A stretch of 64,000 nucleotides of DNA from Acinetobacter vivianii (GCF_014635885.1 NZ_BMDR01000012.1:24596-88595); one strand, 5' to 3'; shown: positions 55,182 through 63,176, counted from the first letter of the stretch. Notes: generated by a model from the letters alone, not told the origin. Made by a program: numbers and translations.

Positions 55182-57452
55182 TTAAAACTTAGCGCGGAGG
55201 GTTAACTTCATGTTCCGTGGCTCGCCATAACGATTCGAGTCTGTTGTTAAATATGAATAATATTTTTTATCCAAGACATTATTGGCATTAACAGCAATCG
55301 TAATATTTTCACTCAATGGATAGCTTGCCATCAAGTTAACCAGTGCATAGCCTTCCTGTTTTGCAGGTTTAGAGCCATAACGTCCGACTAACCACTCACT
55401 TTGATAATTTACTCCACCACCCACAGTTAAGTTGTTGGGTAACTTATACGTCGCAAATAAACGAGCAATATGTTCAGGTGTAGTTTCATTGAAAGTTTGG
55501 CCCTGCTTGGCGATATCTTTTTTATATTCTGTTGTATTGTAGGTATAACCTGCTGAAAGATTTAAATTTGGTAATACTTCTCCACGTATTTCGGTTTCAA
55601 TCCCTTCACTGATCACCTCGCCAGCAGAGGTATTACAATATCCTTCTCCACCATTAAAGGCACACTGCCCTTTACTACTCTGATCCTGAATAGCTCGATT
55701 AATTTGATTTGTTCTAAAAGCTGCAATTGATGCGATCAGTTTATCGTCATTAAAGCTTCCTTTCACCCCAATTTCGTAGACATTACCCTGAACTGGATCA
55801 AGCAATTTTTCATTACGATCTTTGACATTCTGCACAACGAAGGTATCAGTGAAACTCGCATAACCCGTATATGTATCATTAAAATCATAAGTTAAGCCGA
55901 CATAAGGTGTCCAAATATTATCTTTTTTATAATGAACAGCACGACTGTCGACAAATTTACCCGTCACATTACTTTGATATTCTGAATCATATTTAAAATT
56001 ACTTTCTCGGACACCCGTAATCAACTTGAGTGAATCAGCCAAGTTCCAACGTGTCGTCAGATAAAGGCCCGTTTGCTCAGTTTGTACATACGAACGGCCG
56101 CCATCTTGATCATAACGTGGCGCGGCATAAGGTAGTCCATAAGGATCAAAGTCAAACACATTCACTTGCATTTGCTCAACACCAACGGGTTTGGTATTGG
56201 CTTGGCGATCCCACAATGAACCATCCGCCATCATGGTATCCCAGCTGGTCCATTGTCCAGGTATATCGCTTTTCTGATGATTGATCCCCGCGACTAGTTC
56301 ATGTTCACGGCCTAACAAGTTAAATGCACCTTTAGTAAAGAAATCAAACACATCAAGTTGCTGATTATAACGATAGCCATATTTGTTGATCGTCGCCTTT
56401 GGATTACTCTTATCAATCGCACCTGTGCTAGCAAAGGCAAGGCTGGTAAAGGCCATGTCCATATCAATATCAGCTCTTAAATAACTCCCCTTTACCATCC
56501 ATCCATTTTCGAACTGGTGGGTCAAATCAATAAAGGCCTGGCTATTTTTCTTATCCCAAAAGTCTCGGTAATCACAACCACAGTTATCTCGATCCAGTCC
56601 AATATCAGATCCATCTGAATAACGAGGCAAACTGTTCACTGGCACCGCATGTTCTTTCTGTTGGGAATAGCCAAAATTAAGTAAAGTGTTTTTTGTCAGG
56701 TCCGCGCTGATAATTCCGTAAAGTAAATTACTGTCGCGCGTAACGGCTTTCATCCATGAATCACCATCTTGATAAGCTAAAACCAGTCGCCCTCTTACTG
56801 TTCCTGATTCATTTAAACGGTTGGAAACATCGACTTCCCCACGGACTGTATTCCATGATCCATAACTCACTGCACCGCTAGCATGAAAATCAGCCGTTGG
56901 CTTTTTACGAATCAGATTCACCGTGCCTGCGGGTTCTCCTGAACCTTGCAACAAGCCCGCTGCCCCACGTAAAACTTCAACGCTTTCCAACATAGCCATA
57001 TCGGGTTTTGACGAAGCGACATTGGTTGCATTGACGGCTACTCCGTCGTACTGCATCAAATTAGAGTTCCAGCCATCCCCCATGTTGAACCCACGTATCG
57101 AGAAGTTGGTTCGTTCAGTATTGTCCCCCGTTAGAATAATCCCTGTAGTATTTAATAAAGCTTCCCCTAGATTCGTTGCCCCCATATCTTCCATTTGTTT
57201 TTGTGTAATCACCGAGACCGACTGAGGGGTTTCCTTAACGCTTAAATTGAGCTTGGTCGAAGTACTGGCATTTTTCTTGGTGTAATTATTTTCCAATGAA
57301 TCATCTGCTGTAACTACAATTGTAGGCAAAATATTGGTCTGTGCTGTTGCCGCCTCCGTGGCAGCATAGGCTGTTCCAACCCAACACGTATAAAGTGCCA
57401 GATAAATTGCACTTTTTGGAAAAATTCGATATTGAGAGATAGGACGATGCAT
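55182..57452 (-). CDS. TonB-dependent siderophore receptor
   Basis: An outer-membrane receptor of 756 residues. The signal peptide (to AYAATEA) is followed by a TonB box-like TIVVTA, a plug with ETPQSVSVITQKQMEDMGAT and a 22-strand barrel ending in LRAKF (terminal Phe). The sequence is in the ferric hydroxamate/catecholate receptor group (FhuE/FpvA-like), but the ligand cannot be set. GGAG is six bases before the ATG at 57452, and a Fur box overlaps the promoter; the start four codons upstream is rejected. Confidence 0.93.
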   Translation of the reverse strand: MHRPISQYRIFPKSAIYLALYTCWVGTAYAATEAATAQTNILPTIVVTADDSLENNYTKKNASTSTKLNLSVKETPQSVSVITQKQMEDMGATNLGEALLNTTGIILTGDNTERTNFSIRGFNMGDGWNSNLMQYDGVAVNATNVASSKPDMAMLESVEVLRGAAGLLQGSGEPAGTVNLIRKKPTADFHASGAVSYGSWNTVRGEVDVSNRLNESGTVRGRLVLAYQDGDSWMKAVTRDSNLLYGIISADLTKNTLLNFGYSQQKEHAVPVNSLPRYSDGSDIGLDRDNCGCDYRDFWDKKNSQAFIDLTHQFENGWMVKGSYLRADIDMDMAFTSLAFASTGAIDKSNPKATINKYGYRYNQQLDVFDFFTKGAFNLLGREHELVAGINHQKSDIPGQWTSWDTMMADGSLWDRQANTKPVGVEQMQVNVFDFDPYGLPYAAPRYDQDGGRSYVQTEQTGLYLTTRWNLADSLKLITGVRESNFKYDSEYQSNVTGKFVDSRAVHYKKDNIWTPYVGLTYDFNDTYTGYASFTDTFVVQNVKDRNEKLLDPVQGNVYEIGVKGSFNDDKLIASIAAFRTNQINRAIQDQSSKGQCAFNGGEGYCNTSAGEVISEGIETEIRGEVLPNLNLSAGYTYNTTEYKKDIAKQGQTFNETTPEHIARLFATYKLPNNLTVGGGVNYQSEWLVGRYGSKPAKQEGYALVNLMASYPLSENITIAVNANNVLDKKYYSYLTTDSNRYGEPRNMKLTLRAKF

Positions 57453-57466
57453 AAGATTCTCCATCT

Positions 57467-57485
57467 AAAATGAGAATCATTATCT
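57467..57485 (-). promoter_or_regulatory. Fur box before the TonB-dependent receptor
   Basis: The minus strand reads GATAATGATTCTCATTTTA, matching the 19-bp Fur consensus at 15 of 19 positions, 14 bp before the start codon. Confidence 0.85.
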
Positions 57486-57644
57486 TTATATTTTACACTT
57501 ACACAACGATTATGTTCATATTTTATGCATTATTTTCTGCTTTACCTTATCAATACTTTCAATAAAGGAAGTATCAACTTTTGTTCAGACATCACGATCA
57601 CAGTTAAAAACCTTGAATCAATAATAAAATCGGCACTTCCCTTG

Positions 57645-58853
57645 TTATTCTGAAACAGCCCTAGACTTCAATCTTAATGCCAGCAAAAGACCAAAGATTA
57701 AAAACACCGCAACCATAAAAGTGATGCCCGTCCAGCCAAAATTTTCCCAGACCAACCCACCGCTACTGCCCAATAAACTTGAACCGATGTAATAGCAGAG
57801 TAAATACAGCGAGGACGCTACTGCACGGTATTGCACAGCCTGCACCGAGACCCAGCTACTTGCGGTGGAATGCGCGGCAAAAAATGAAAAAGTAAAAATA
57901 ATCAGTCCGAGCAGAATCGTCCAAAGAGAAGGAATTAAAGTAATCAGTAACCCTAGCATCATTGTCAATAACAAGACTGGCAATACCTTATCGCGACCAT
58001 ATTTAAAACCCCATTGCGCGGCTTTAGGTGAACTGTAAATTCCTGCCAGATAAGCAATCGAAATCAGGCCAATCCATGTTTGTGAAAGATTGAAAGGTGC
58101 TTCCAGCAAGTGATAACTAATATAGTTAAATACAGTCACCAGACAGCCCATCAAGATAAATCCTTGGGCAAATAAAATACGTAATTTTGGATCTTTTAAA
58201 TTCTGCTCAAAAGCTGCCTTAAAACGGGAAAAGCGGAATGGATAGGGTTTGAAATGCTGTGATTTTGGTAATAACAAATAAAATAAACAGGCGATAATGA
58301 AATTGATAAAACCAATCGCATAGGTCGCTGCTTGCCAAGAGATAAAATCAACCAGCACCCCTGCAATCAAACGCCCGCCCATGCCCCCAATCGCAGTGCC
58401 TGAAATATATAGCCCCATCGCAAAACCAATATCTTTTTGCGCAATTTCTTCACCGATATAAGTCATCGCTACAGCAGCAACGCCGCTAACAGCCAAACCA
58501 ATAAAAACACGGGTGGTCAGGAAAATTTCCCAAACCGGAAAAGAAGCGCTCACCAGCAATAAAATTGAGACCAAAAATAAGGCAAAGACCATGATCGGCT
58601 TACGGCCAAAACGATCAGAAATAAAACCGGTGAATAGCAGGCCAATCGCAAGCGCAACGGTTGAAAAGGATAATGGGAAACTACTGTGAGTGGGTGTCAC
58701 ATGAAAGAATTCTGCAAAGATCGGCATCATTGGCTGGACACAGTACAACGATGAAAATGACGCAAAACCGGCAAAGAACAAGGACCATAAAATCGCAGTA
58801 AACGATTTTGAACCATACTCGATATGGGTTGGGCGCAACACTGATTCAGACAT
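57645..58853 (-). CDS. MFS transporter, YnfM-like
   Basis: A 402-residue twelve-helix transporter. Motif A is GFISDRFGRKPIMVF; SLYCVQPMMPIFAEFF at the N terminus is characteristic of the YnfM/arabinose-efflux-like group. The substrate is unknown. It lies just downstream of the phytase-like gene on the same strand, and its position next to a siderophore receptor hints at siderophore export, but nothing in the sequence proves this. Confidence 0.85.
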   Translation of the reverse strand: MSESVLRPTHIEYGSKSFTAILWSLFFAGFASFSSLYCVQPMMPIFAEFFHVTPTHSSFPLSFSTVALAIGLLFTGFISDRFGRKPIMVFALFLVSILLLVSASFPVWEIFLTTRVFIGLAVSGVAAVAMTYIGEEIAQKDIGFAMGLYISGTAIGGMGGRLIAGVLVDFISWQAATYAIGFINFIIACLFYLLLPKSQHFKPYPFRFSRFKAAFEQNLKDPKLRILFAQGFILMGCLVTVFNYISYHLLEAPFNLSQTWIGLISIAYLAGIYSSPKAAQWGFKYGRDKVLPVLLLTMMLGLLITLIPSLWTILLGLIIFTFSFFAAHSTASSWVSVQAVQYRAVASSLYLLCYYIGSSLLGSSGGLVWENFGWTGITFMVAVFLIFGLLLALRLKSRAVSE

Positions 58854-58889
58854 GAGGACTCCTTATGCCCAATCAGTATACGCCTTCAG

Positions 58890-58918
58890 CCGAAATGCGG
58901 AATGATCATTTCGGCGAT
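58890..58918. other. Hairpin between phytase-like and MFS genes
   Basis: GCCGAAAT and ATTTCGGC are separated by 11 bases, with GATTTTT following on the plus strand. Transcription here is minus-strand, so it would not act as a standard terminator for the flanking genes. Confidence 0.4.
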
Positions 58919-58931
58919 TTTTACCTATTGT

Positions 58932-60188
58932 TTAAAATAATGCTTTGGGTAAACGAATCTGGATAATTTCATTATCATCAGCTTCTTTGGCATTGCGTCC
59001 CGATGAACCAGGGAAATTATTGTCATTCAATACGGTCAGGGTCGTACCATTTTCAATAATCACATCTTCAATGGTCTCAAACGGGAAAGCAAAAACTTTA
59101 CCTGTACCAATATCCCCTGCTCGCGCTGTGCCGTATAGCGCATCTGGATTGGCAATTTTCATCAAGTCGACCAGATCTTCACGCTCTACCGTTTGTTTCG
59201 GTTCATTGAACTTAATCCGAATCAGCTTTTTATGTCCGCCGAGATTATTTTGGCTGGCATCACGCTCAATGATAATGCCTTCTTTATCATTAAAGAGTTG
59301 AAAATCACCAATGTTGGTGGCTTTACTGTCCAGCTCAAACCAATAATAAAGACCTGTATAAGCTTTTTTCTGAATATCAAATTGGGAAATTAACAAGCGT
59401 CCAGTTGAGTCATTGAGCAATGGCTTTTCCAGTAATGGATATAAATACTTGCCATCTGGTGAAATTGCCATCCCCTCGAAACCACTACTCCGTCCAACCA
59501 ATGGCTCAACATAATTGATATTGGCTTTGTTGAGCTGGTTTTGTGGTGAACGTAATTCTTGTGTCGGATTCAATGGATTTGGCAATCCAATCGGCGCATC
59601 TAGCAACACACCGTCTGCTGAGAAATGCAGCAAATAAGGGCCAAACTCATCGCCAATCCAGTAACTTCCATCTGCGGCACGTTGCATAGATTCTGGATCA
59701 AAATCCGCCCCAGTCAATAAACGGTCCGTGGTATTACCATTGATGATTTCAAAAGGAATCAATTTATTCGGATCACGTAACTGAATAAAATCTTGCACAG
59801 TCACCTGCCCTGTACCTTTACTCTTGGTTTTAAAGTCTGCTTTGATTTTATAAATACGCAATAAGAAATCGGCTGAATTGTCTTGTGTGCCAAAACCATT
59901 GTCTGCCATCGCCATATAACTGCCATCATCATTTTTTAAAGCAGCGGAAAACCCTTGTACGGGTTGCCCTTTAAATGGCGGATAAATCCCATTGGCACCG
60001 CTCACAGCTTTACCCGAGTCTGGGCCAGCCGCATAAGTGGCTACAGGAAGTTTGGCAAAAGAGACTAAAGTAGGCTCGGTCACTTTTTCTGTAGGTGTGG
60101 TCTGATCTTGCTTATTATCATCATTACAGGCAACCAGCCCAAAAGCTGTGCAGCACATCACAGCCAATAAGGTTTTCTTGTTCATCAT
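58932..60188 (-). CDS. Esterase-like phytase family lipoprotein
   Basis: A 418-residue lipoprotein with a phytase-like beta-propeller domain (about 45-400). The signal ends TAFGLVAC and is followed by an Asn/Asp/Lys-rich linker; the pattern VACNDDN is shared with the choice-of-anchor-I lipoprotein at 44825. SYMAMADNGFGTQDNS, SYWIGDEFGPYLLHFSADG and GFEGMAISPDGKYLYPLLEKP (the last quoted to 20 as GFEGMAISPDGKYLYPLLEK) are domain motifs. A Pho-box-like array lies 64 bp upstream, fitting a phosphate-scavenging role. An ATG one codon further in is also possible. Confidence 0.85.
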   Translation of the reverse strand: MMNKKTLLAVMCCTAFGLVACNDDNKQDQTTPTEKVTEPTLVSFAKLPVATYAAGPDSGKAVSGANGIYPPFKGQPVQGFSAALKNDDGSYMAMADNGFGTQDNSADFLLRIYKIKADFKTKSKGTGQVTVQDFIQLRDPNKLIPFEIINGNTTDRLLTGADFDPESMQRAADGSYWIGDEFGPYLLHFSADGVLLDAPIGLPNPLNPTQELRSPQNQLNKANINYVEPLVGRSSGFEGMAISPDGKYLYPLLEKPLLNDSTGRLLISQFDIQKKAYTGLYYWFELDSKATNIGDFQLFNDKEGIIIERDASQNNLGGHKKLIRIKFNEPKQTVEREDLVDLMKIANPDALYGTARAGDIGTGKVFAFPFETIEDVIIENGTTLTVLNDNNFPGSSGRNAKEADDNEIIQIRLPKALF

Positions 60189-60251
60189 TTTATTCGTTTG
60201 GTAAAAAAATCATGCAAATTTAAGCAAGCTTTGATGACGTTTTTACTGCAA

Positions 60252-60284
60252 TAGCATGAATTCTTTATGGCGGAAAGATGACAA
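60252..60284 (-). promoter_or_regulatory. Pho-box-like array before the phytase-like gene
   Basis: Minus-strand units TTGTCATCTTT, CCGCCATAAAG and AATTCATGCTA repeat CAT at 11-bp phase; the first matches the PhoB half-site well. The distance to the start resembles the array at 46663. Confidence 0.45.
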
Positions 60285-60316
60285 CTCATCCAAAACAAGC
60301 GCCAACCGAAAACTAA

Positions 60317-60334
60317 TGTAAGTTAAAACGTACA
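60317..60334 (+). promoter_or_regulatory. GacA-type operator of RNA copy 1
   Basis: TGTAAGTTAAAACGTACA matches the GacA upstream activating sequence TGTAAG-N6-CTTACA at 11 of 12 fixed positions. Its centre is about 65 bp before the predicted RNA start, the distance typical of rsm genes. Confidence 0.8.
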
Positions 60335-60378
60335 ATACTTGGAGTGATTGGCGAATATACACATTATGCACTATCCAC

Positions 60379-60384
60379 TAATAT
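60379..60384 (+). promoter_or_regulatory. -10 box of RNA copy 1
   Basis: TAATAT is conserved at the identical offset in copy 2 (61263-61268). No good -35 box is 17 bp upstream (TATACA), which suits an activator-dependent promoter. Confidence 0.5.
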
Positions 60385-60390
60385 TTGAAG

Positions 60391-60507
60391 CATAGAGAGA
60401 CAGGATGTCTCATTCAGAAGAACAAGAACACAGGATGTGGTCGTTGACAGGAGTTGGCGGCAAGAAACCAAATATGAAAAGCCTCGACAGGATGTCGGGG
60501 CTTTTTT
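60391..60507 (+). ncRNA. Candidate RsmX/Y/Z-type CsrA-sequestering small RNA, copy 1
   Basis: A predicted RNA of about 117 nt. GGA motifs lie at 60403, 60433, 60450 and 60490; three are ACAGGATGT, the preferred CsrA/RsmA site. Hairpins GAGACA-GGA-TGTCTC (60397-60411), CACA-GGA-TGTG (60429-60439) and the terminator AGCCTCGACA-GGA-TGTCGGGGCT (60480-60502) each put GGA in the loop. A run of six T follows. Upstream are a GacA-type operator and a conserved -10 TAATAT. These are the defining features of GacA-driven decoy RNAs that bind CsrA and free its target mRNAs. Exact ends and size are predicted, not measured. Confidence 0.82.
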
Positions 60508-60565
60508 ATTGAACTAGCATTTTTCTTAAGACATAAAACTAAACGATTTAACTTACTATTCTGCA

Positions 60566-60594
60566 TTGACTCTCAACGCCTTGCTACCTACTAT
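60566..60594 (+). promoter_or_regulatory. Sigma70-type promoter of transglycosylase copy 1
   Basis: TTGACT (60566-60571) and TACTAT (60589-60594) are separated by 17 bp, with predicted transcription start near 60601. Copy 2 has the same arrangement. Confidence 0.6.
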
Positions 60595-60632
60595 CCGCAT
60601 GTTTTATATATGATGGTCAGTCTTTTTTTACG

Positions 60633-61196
60633 ATGATAATTTACAACAAATTTTGCTTTTCTCGGTTTCAAATTACTTTTGTCAAATTGAGTATCATCCT
60701 TTTCAGTACCTATTTAACCGTTGCGTGTACCAGTACTCAAGGCCCTTCGGTACGCCAATCTCAACAGTTTGCAACGGGCATTCAGAACGCTTATTCCGTT
60801 CCGTCGACCACCGCGAATCGCGTTGCCCCCATCATTCTAAAAACAGCGGAAAAACATAATATTTCACCCCATTTATTGGCTGCACTGATTCGCCAGGAAT
60901 CTAGCTATAGAACTTTTGCACGATCTTCTGCTGATGCGGTTGGTTTAACTCAGGTTCGTCCAAAATTCTGGCAACAATTTTGCCCAGGCGATTTGTATGA
61001 TGAACACGTCAATATTAATTGTGGTGCCTATATTTTAGCGAATTACTATCAATCGACTGGAGACTGGGCAAAAGCCTTGGGTTATTACAATGTTGGACCG
61101 ACAGGCTATCGAAGAAGCCCATATATGCGCCAACAAGCTGAACGTTATGCCAGCTCAGTCAAACGACATGAACAATCATTAAAAGAAGCTTTATAA
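60633..61196 (+). CDS. Lytic transglycosylase lipoprotein, copy 1
   Basis: A 187-residue SLT-domain protein. The signal ends LTVAC (Cys32), so it is a predicted lipoprotein. The catalytic Glu89 is in LIRQESSYRTFARS, followed by AVGLTQVRPKFW and the substrate-groove YYNVGPTGYRRS, all typical of GH23-like membrane-bound transglycosylases. These cut the glycan strand between MurNAc and GlcNAc. It is one of two paralogous genes, each following a Rsm-type RNA gene. The ATG lacks an obvious ribosome-binding site. Confidence 0.88.
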   Translation: MIIYNKFCFSRFQITFVKLSIILFSTYLTVACTSTQGPSVRQSQQFATGIQNAYSVPSTTANRVAPIILKTAEKHNISPHLLAALIRQESSYRTFARSSADAVGLTQVRPKFWQQFCPGDLYDEHVNINCGAYILANYYQSTGDWAKALGYYNVGPTGYRRSPYMRQQAERYASSVKRHEQSLKEAL

Positions 61197-61200
61197 AATT

Positions 61201-61218
61201 TGTCAGTAAAAACCTACA
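61201..61218 (+). promoter_or_regulatory. GacA-type operator of RNA copy 2
   Basis: TGTCAGTAAAAACCTACA matches TGTAAG-N6-CTTACA at 10 of 12 fixed positions, exactly 884 bp from the copy 1 operator. Confidence 0.7.
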
Positions 61219-61262
61219 TCGGTTGGGGTGATTGGCGAATATCCAGTTCGTTTTCCATTCAT

Positions 61263-61268
61263 TAATAT
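61263..61268 (+). promoter_or_regulatory. -10 box of RNA copy 2
   Basis: TAATAT is at the same relative position as in copy 1; the -35 region reads TATCCA, again poor. Confidence 0.5.
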
Positions 61269-61274
61269 ATGAAT

Positions 61275-61391
61275 TATACAGAGACAGGATGTCTCATTCA
61301 GAAGAATAAGAACACAGGATGTGGTCGTTGACAGGAGTTGGCGGCAAGAAACCAAATATGAAAAGCCTCAACAGGACGTTGGGGCTTTTTT
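61275..61391 (+). ncRNA. Candidate RsmX/Y/Z-type CsrA-sequestering small RNA, copy 2
   Basis: The second copy, 884 bp from the first. Over 61281-61369 it differs from copy 1 at one base (T at 61307 for C at 60423). GGA motifs are at 61287, 61317, 61334 and 61374. The terminator stem AGCCTCAACA-GGA-CGTTGGGGCT keeps pairing where copy 1 has a G-C pair and this has A-T (a compensatory change), with one added mismatch next to the loop. An intrinsic T run follows. Two copies of a decoy RNA, as in the RsmY/RsmZ pair of Pseudomonas, would raise CsrA-binding capacity. Confidence 0.8.
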
Positions 61392-61432
61392 ATATGACTT
61401 TTAAAAGAATAAATACAGTAAAACAACTGCTA

Positions 61433-61461
61433 TTGACTCACCTAAAGCGAGTGCATACCAT
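61433..61461 (+). promoter_or_regulatory. Sigma70-type promoter of transglycosylase copy 2
   Basis: TTGACT (61433-61438) and TACCAT (61456-61461) are 17 bp apart; transcription would start near 61468, only about nine bases before the first possible start codon of the gene. Confidence 0.55.
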
Positions 61462-61476
61462 CCTAATAATTTTATT

Positions 61477-62070
61477 TTGTCTCGGGTCTTGGTTTTGCAA
61501 ATCGTCTCTACATCATCGAATCAAGGTATTGCTTCTAACGCACTCGGCTCAATATTTTTAAAGCTTAGTCTTATCGTCATCGCGGTGAGCCTTTCTGCGT
61601 GTAGTAGCTTAAGTGGATCATTTGCAAATCGCTCAAATCAGCTCTCGTCTGGTTTACAAAATGCCTATTCTGTTTCCCCAAACACGGCAAATCGTTTATC
61701 ACCCATGATTATTCAGAGTGCTGAACGTTACGATGTTTCGCCAACTTTACTGGCTGCCCTGATTCGTCAGGAATCCAATTACAATAGCGCTGCCCGCTCA
61801 CCAACAGGTGCAATTGGGTTAACACAAATCATTTCTAGTCATTGGCGCCAGTCTTGCCCAGGCGATCTTTATGATGAAAATGTCAATATTAACTGTGGCG
61901 CACATGTCCTCTCAACCTACTATCGATCAGCGGGTAGCTGGTCTAAAGCTGTAGCTTATTACAATGTCGGCCCTACAGGATATCAACGTAGTTTCTGGAC
62001 GCGCCATAAAGGGAAAAAGTACGCTCGCTCGGTTAAACATCACGAAAAAACGTTAAAGAAAGCACTTTAA
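61477..62070 (+). CDS. Lytic transglycosylase lipoprotein, copy 2
   Basis: A paralog of the gene at 60633. Counted from the TTG at 61477 it has 197 residues; the signal ends SLSAC (Cys42), and catalytic Glu99 lies in LIRQESNYNSAARS, followed by AIGLTQIISSHW and YYNVGPTGYQRS. No ATG precedes the signal sequence in the open frame. TTG at 61477, 61489 or 61495 are the only start candidates, and none has a ribosome-binding site, so the real start is uncertain and expression may be low. The conserved core looks functional. Confidence 0.8.
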   Translation: MSRVLVLQIVSTSSNQGIASNALGSIFLKLSLIVIAVSLSACSSLSGSFANRSNQLSSGLQNAYSVSPNTANRLSPMIIQSAERYDVSPTLLAALIRQESNYNSAARSPTGAIGLTQIISSHWRQSCPGDLYDENVNINCGAHVLSTYYRSAGSWSKAVAYYNVGPTGYQRSFWTRHKGKKYARSVKHHEKTLKKAL

Positions 62071-62084
62071 AAACAATCAAAAAT

Positions 62085-62117
62085 AAAAAAACCATGCGTG
62101 TATAGCATGGTTTTTTT
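62085..62117. terminator. Bidirectional terminator between transglycosylase 2 and cysK
   Basis: AACCATGC and GCATGGTT form a stem around GTGTATA, with A and T runs on both sides, between convergent genes. Confidence 0.88.
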
Positions 62118-62135
62118 ATTGGCTAAATAATGGAA

Positions 62136-63137
62136 TTAAGCTTCGTCAAATAAACCTTCAAATAAAACTGAAGATAAATAACGCTCTCCACTATCAGGCA
62201 AGATTACCACAATGGTTTTGCCTGCATTTTCAGGACGCTCTGCAATCTGCGCTGCTGCAGCCAATGCAGCGCCACTCGAAATACCGACTAAGATCCCTTC
62301 TTGAGTTGCACATTTTCTTGCCCACTCAATTGCATCGGTACTATTCACTGGTAACACTTCATCCACCAAATCCAAGTCCAGATTCTTAGGAATAAAGTTT
62401 GCGCCAATGCCCTGAATTTTGTGCGGTGCAGGTGTAATGCTCTCGCCACGTTTGGTTTGGGTAATAATTGGTGATTCAGCAGGTTCAACTGCAACTGAAT
62501 ACAGTGGCTTATTTTGAACTTGCTCAAAATAACGTGAAATCCCAGTAATGGTCCCGCCCGTACCAACACCTGCTACTAGAATATCCACTTGACCATTGGT
62601 TGCCTGCCAGATTTCAGGGCCAGTAGTGTCTGTATGAATTTGTGGATTCGCTGGATTTTCAAATTGTTGTGGCAAGAAATATTGTTCAGGATTTTCAGTA
62701 GCTAAACGAACAGCCTCATCCACCGCACCTTTCATTCCTTTGGCAGGATCAGTGAGGACCAGATTTGCACCTAATGCTTTTAATACTTTTCGACGTTCCA
62801 AACTCATACTTGCAGGCATGGTCAGGGTAATAGGATAACCTTTTGCCGCTGCCACAAATGCTAAGGCAATCCCTGTATTACCACTTGTCGGTTCAACAAT
62901 ATGCATGCCAGCTTTCAGTACACCGCGTTTTTCCGCATCCGCAATCAAAGCAGCACCAATACGACATTTCACTGAAAATGCCGGATTACGGCTTTCAACT
63001 TTTGCTAAGACAGTTGCACCTGTTTTAATAAGACGGTTGATACGCACTAAAGGTGTATTACCAATCGCTTCGGCATTATTTGAGTAAACCGCGATACCTA
63101 AGTTAGCAGGTGCTGGAAATTGCTGATCAGTTGACAT
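62136..63137 (-). CDS. cysK: Cysteine synthase A
   Basis: Makes cysteine from O-acetylserine and sulfide. The PLP lysine is Lys57 in AFSVKCRIGAAL; EPTSGNTGIALAF is the substrate loop and VGTGGTITGISRYF the phosphate loop. 333 residues, CysK-like. A near-perfect Fur-like inverted repeat lies 23 bp before the start, unusual for a sulfur-assimilation gene. Confidence 0.93.
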   Translation of the reverse strand: MSTDQQFPAPANLGIAVYSNNAEAIGNTPLVRINRLIKTGATVLAKVESRNPAFSVKCRIGAALIADAEKRGVLKAGMHIVEPTSGNTGIALAFVAAAKGYPITLTMPASMSLERRKVLKALGANLVLTDPAKGMKGAVDEAVRLATENPEQYFLPQQFENPANPQIHTDTTGPEIWQATNGQVDILVAGVGTGGTITGISRYFEQVQNKPLYSVAVEPAESPIITQTKRGESITPAPHKIQGIGANFIPKNLDLDLVDEVLPVNSTDAIEWARKCATQEGILVGISSGAALAAAAQIAERPENAGKTIVVILPDSGERYLSSVLFEGLFDEA

Positions 63138-63159
63138 GTTATTTCCTTATTAGATTTAA

Positions 63160-63176
63160 AATGATTCTCAATCATT
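63160..63176 (-). promoter_or_regulatory. Fur-like inverted repeat before cysK
   Basis: AATGATTCTCAATCATT is a perfect 7-3-7 inverted repeat of the Fur half-site AATGATT, 23 bp upstream of the cysK start. It fits an overlapping Fur box, but its role is untested. Confidence 0.6.

Noticed and set aside
61319..61561. 80-codon frame running across RNA copy 2 and into transglycosylase 2
   Set aside because: Runs through the RNA terminator and out of frame with the transglycosylase; its hydrophobic end is a shadow of the leader region.
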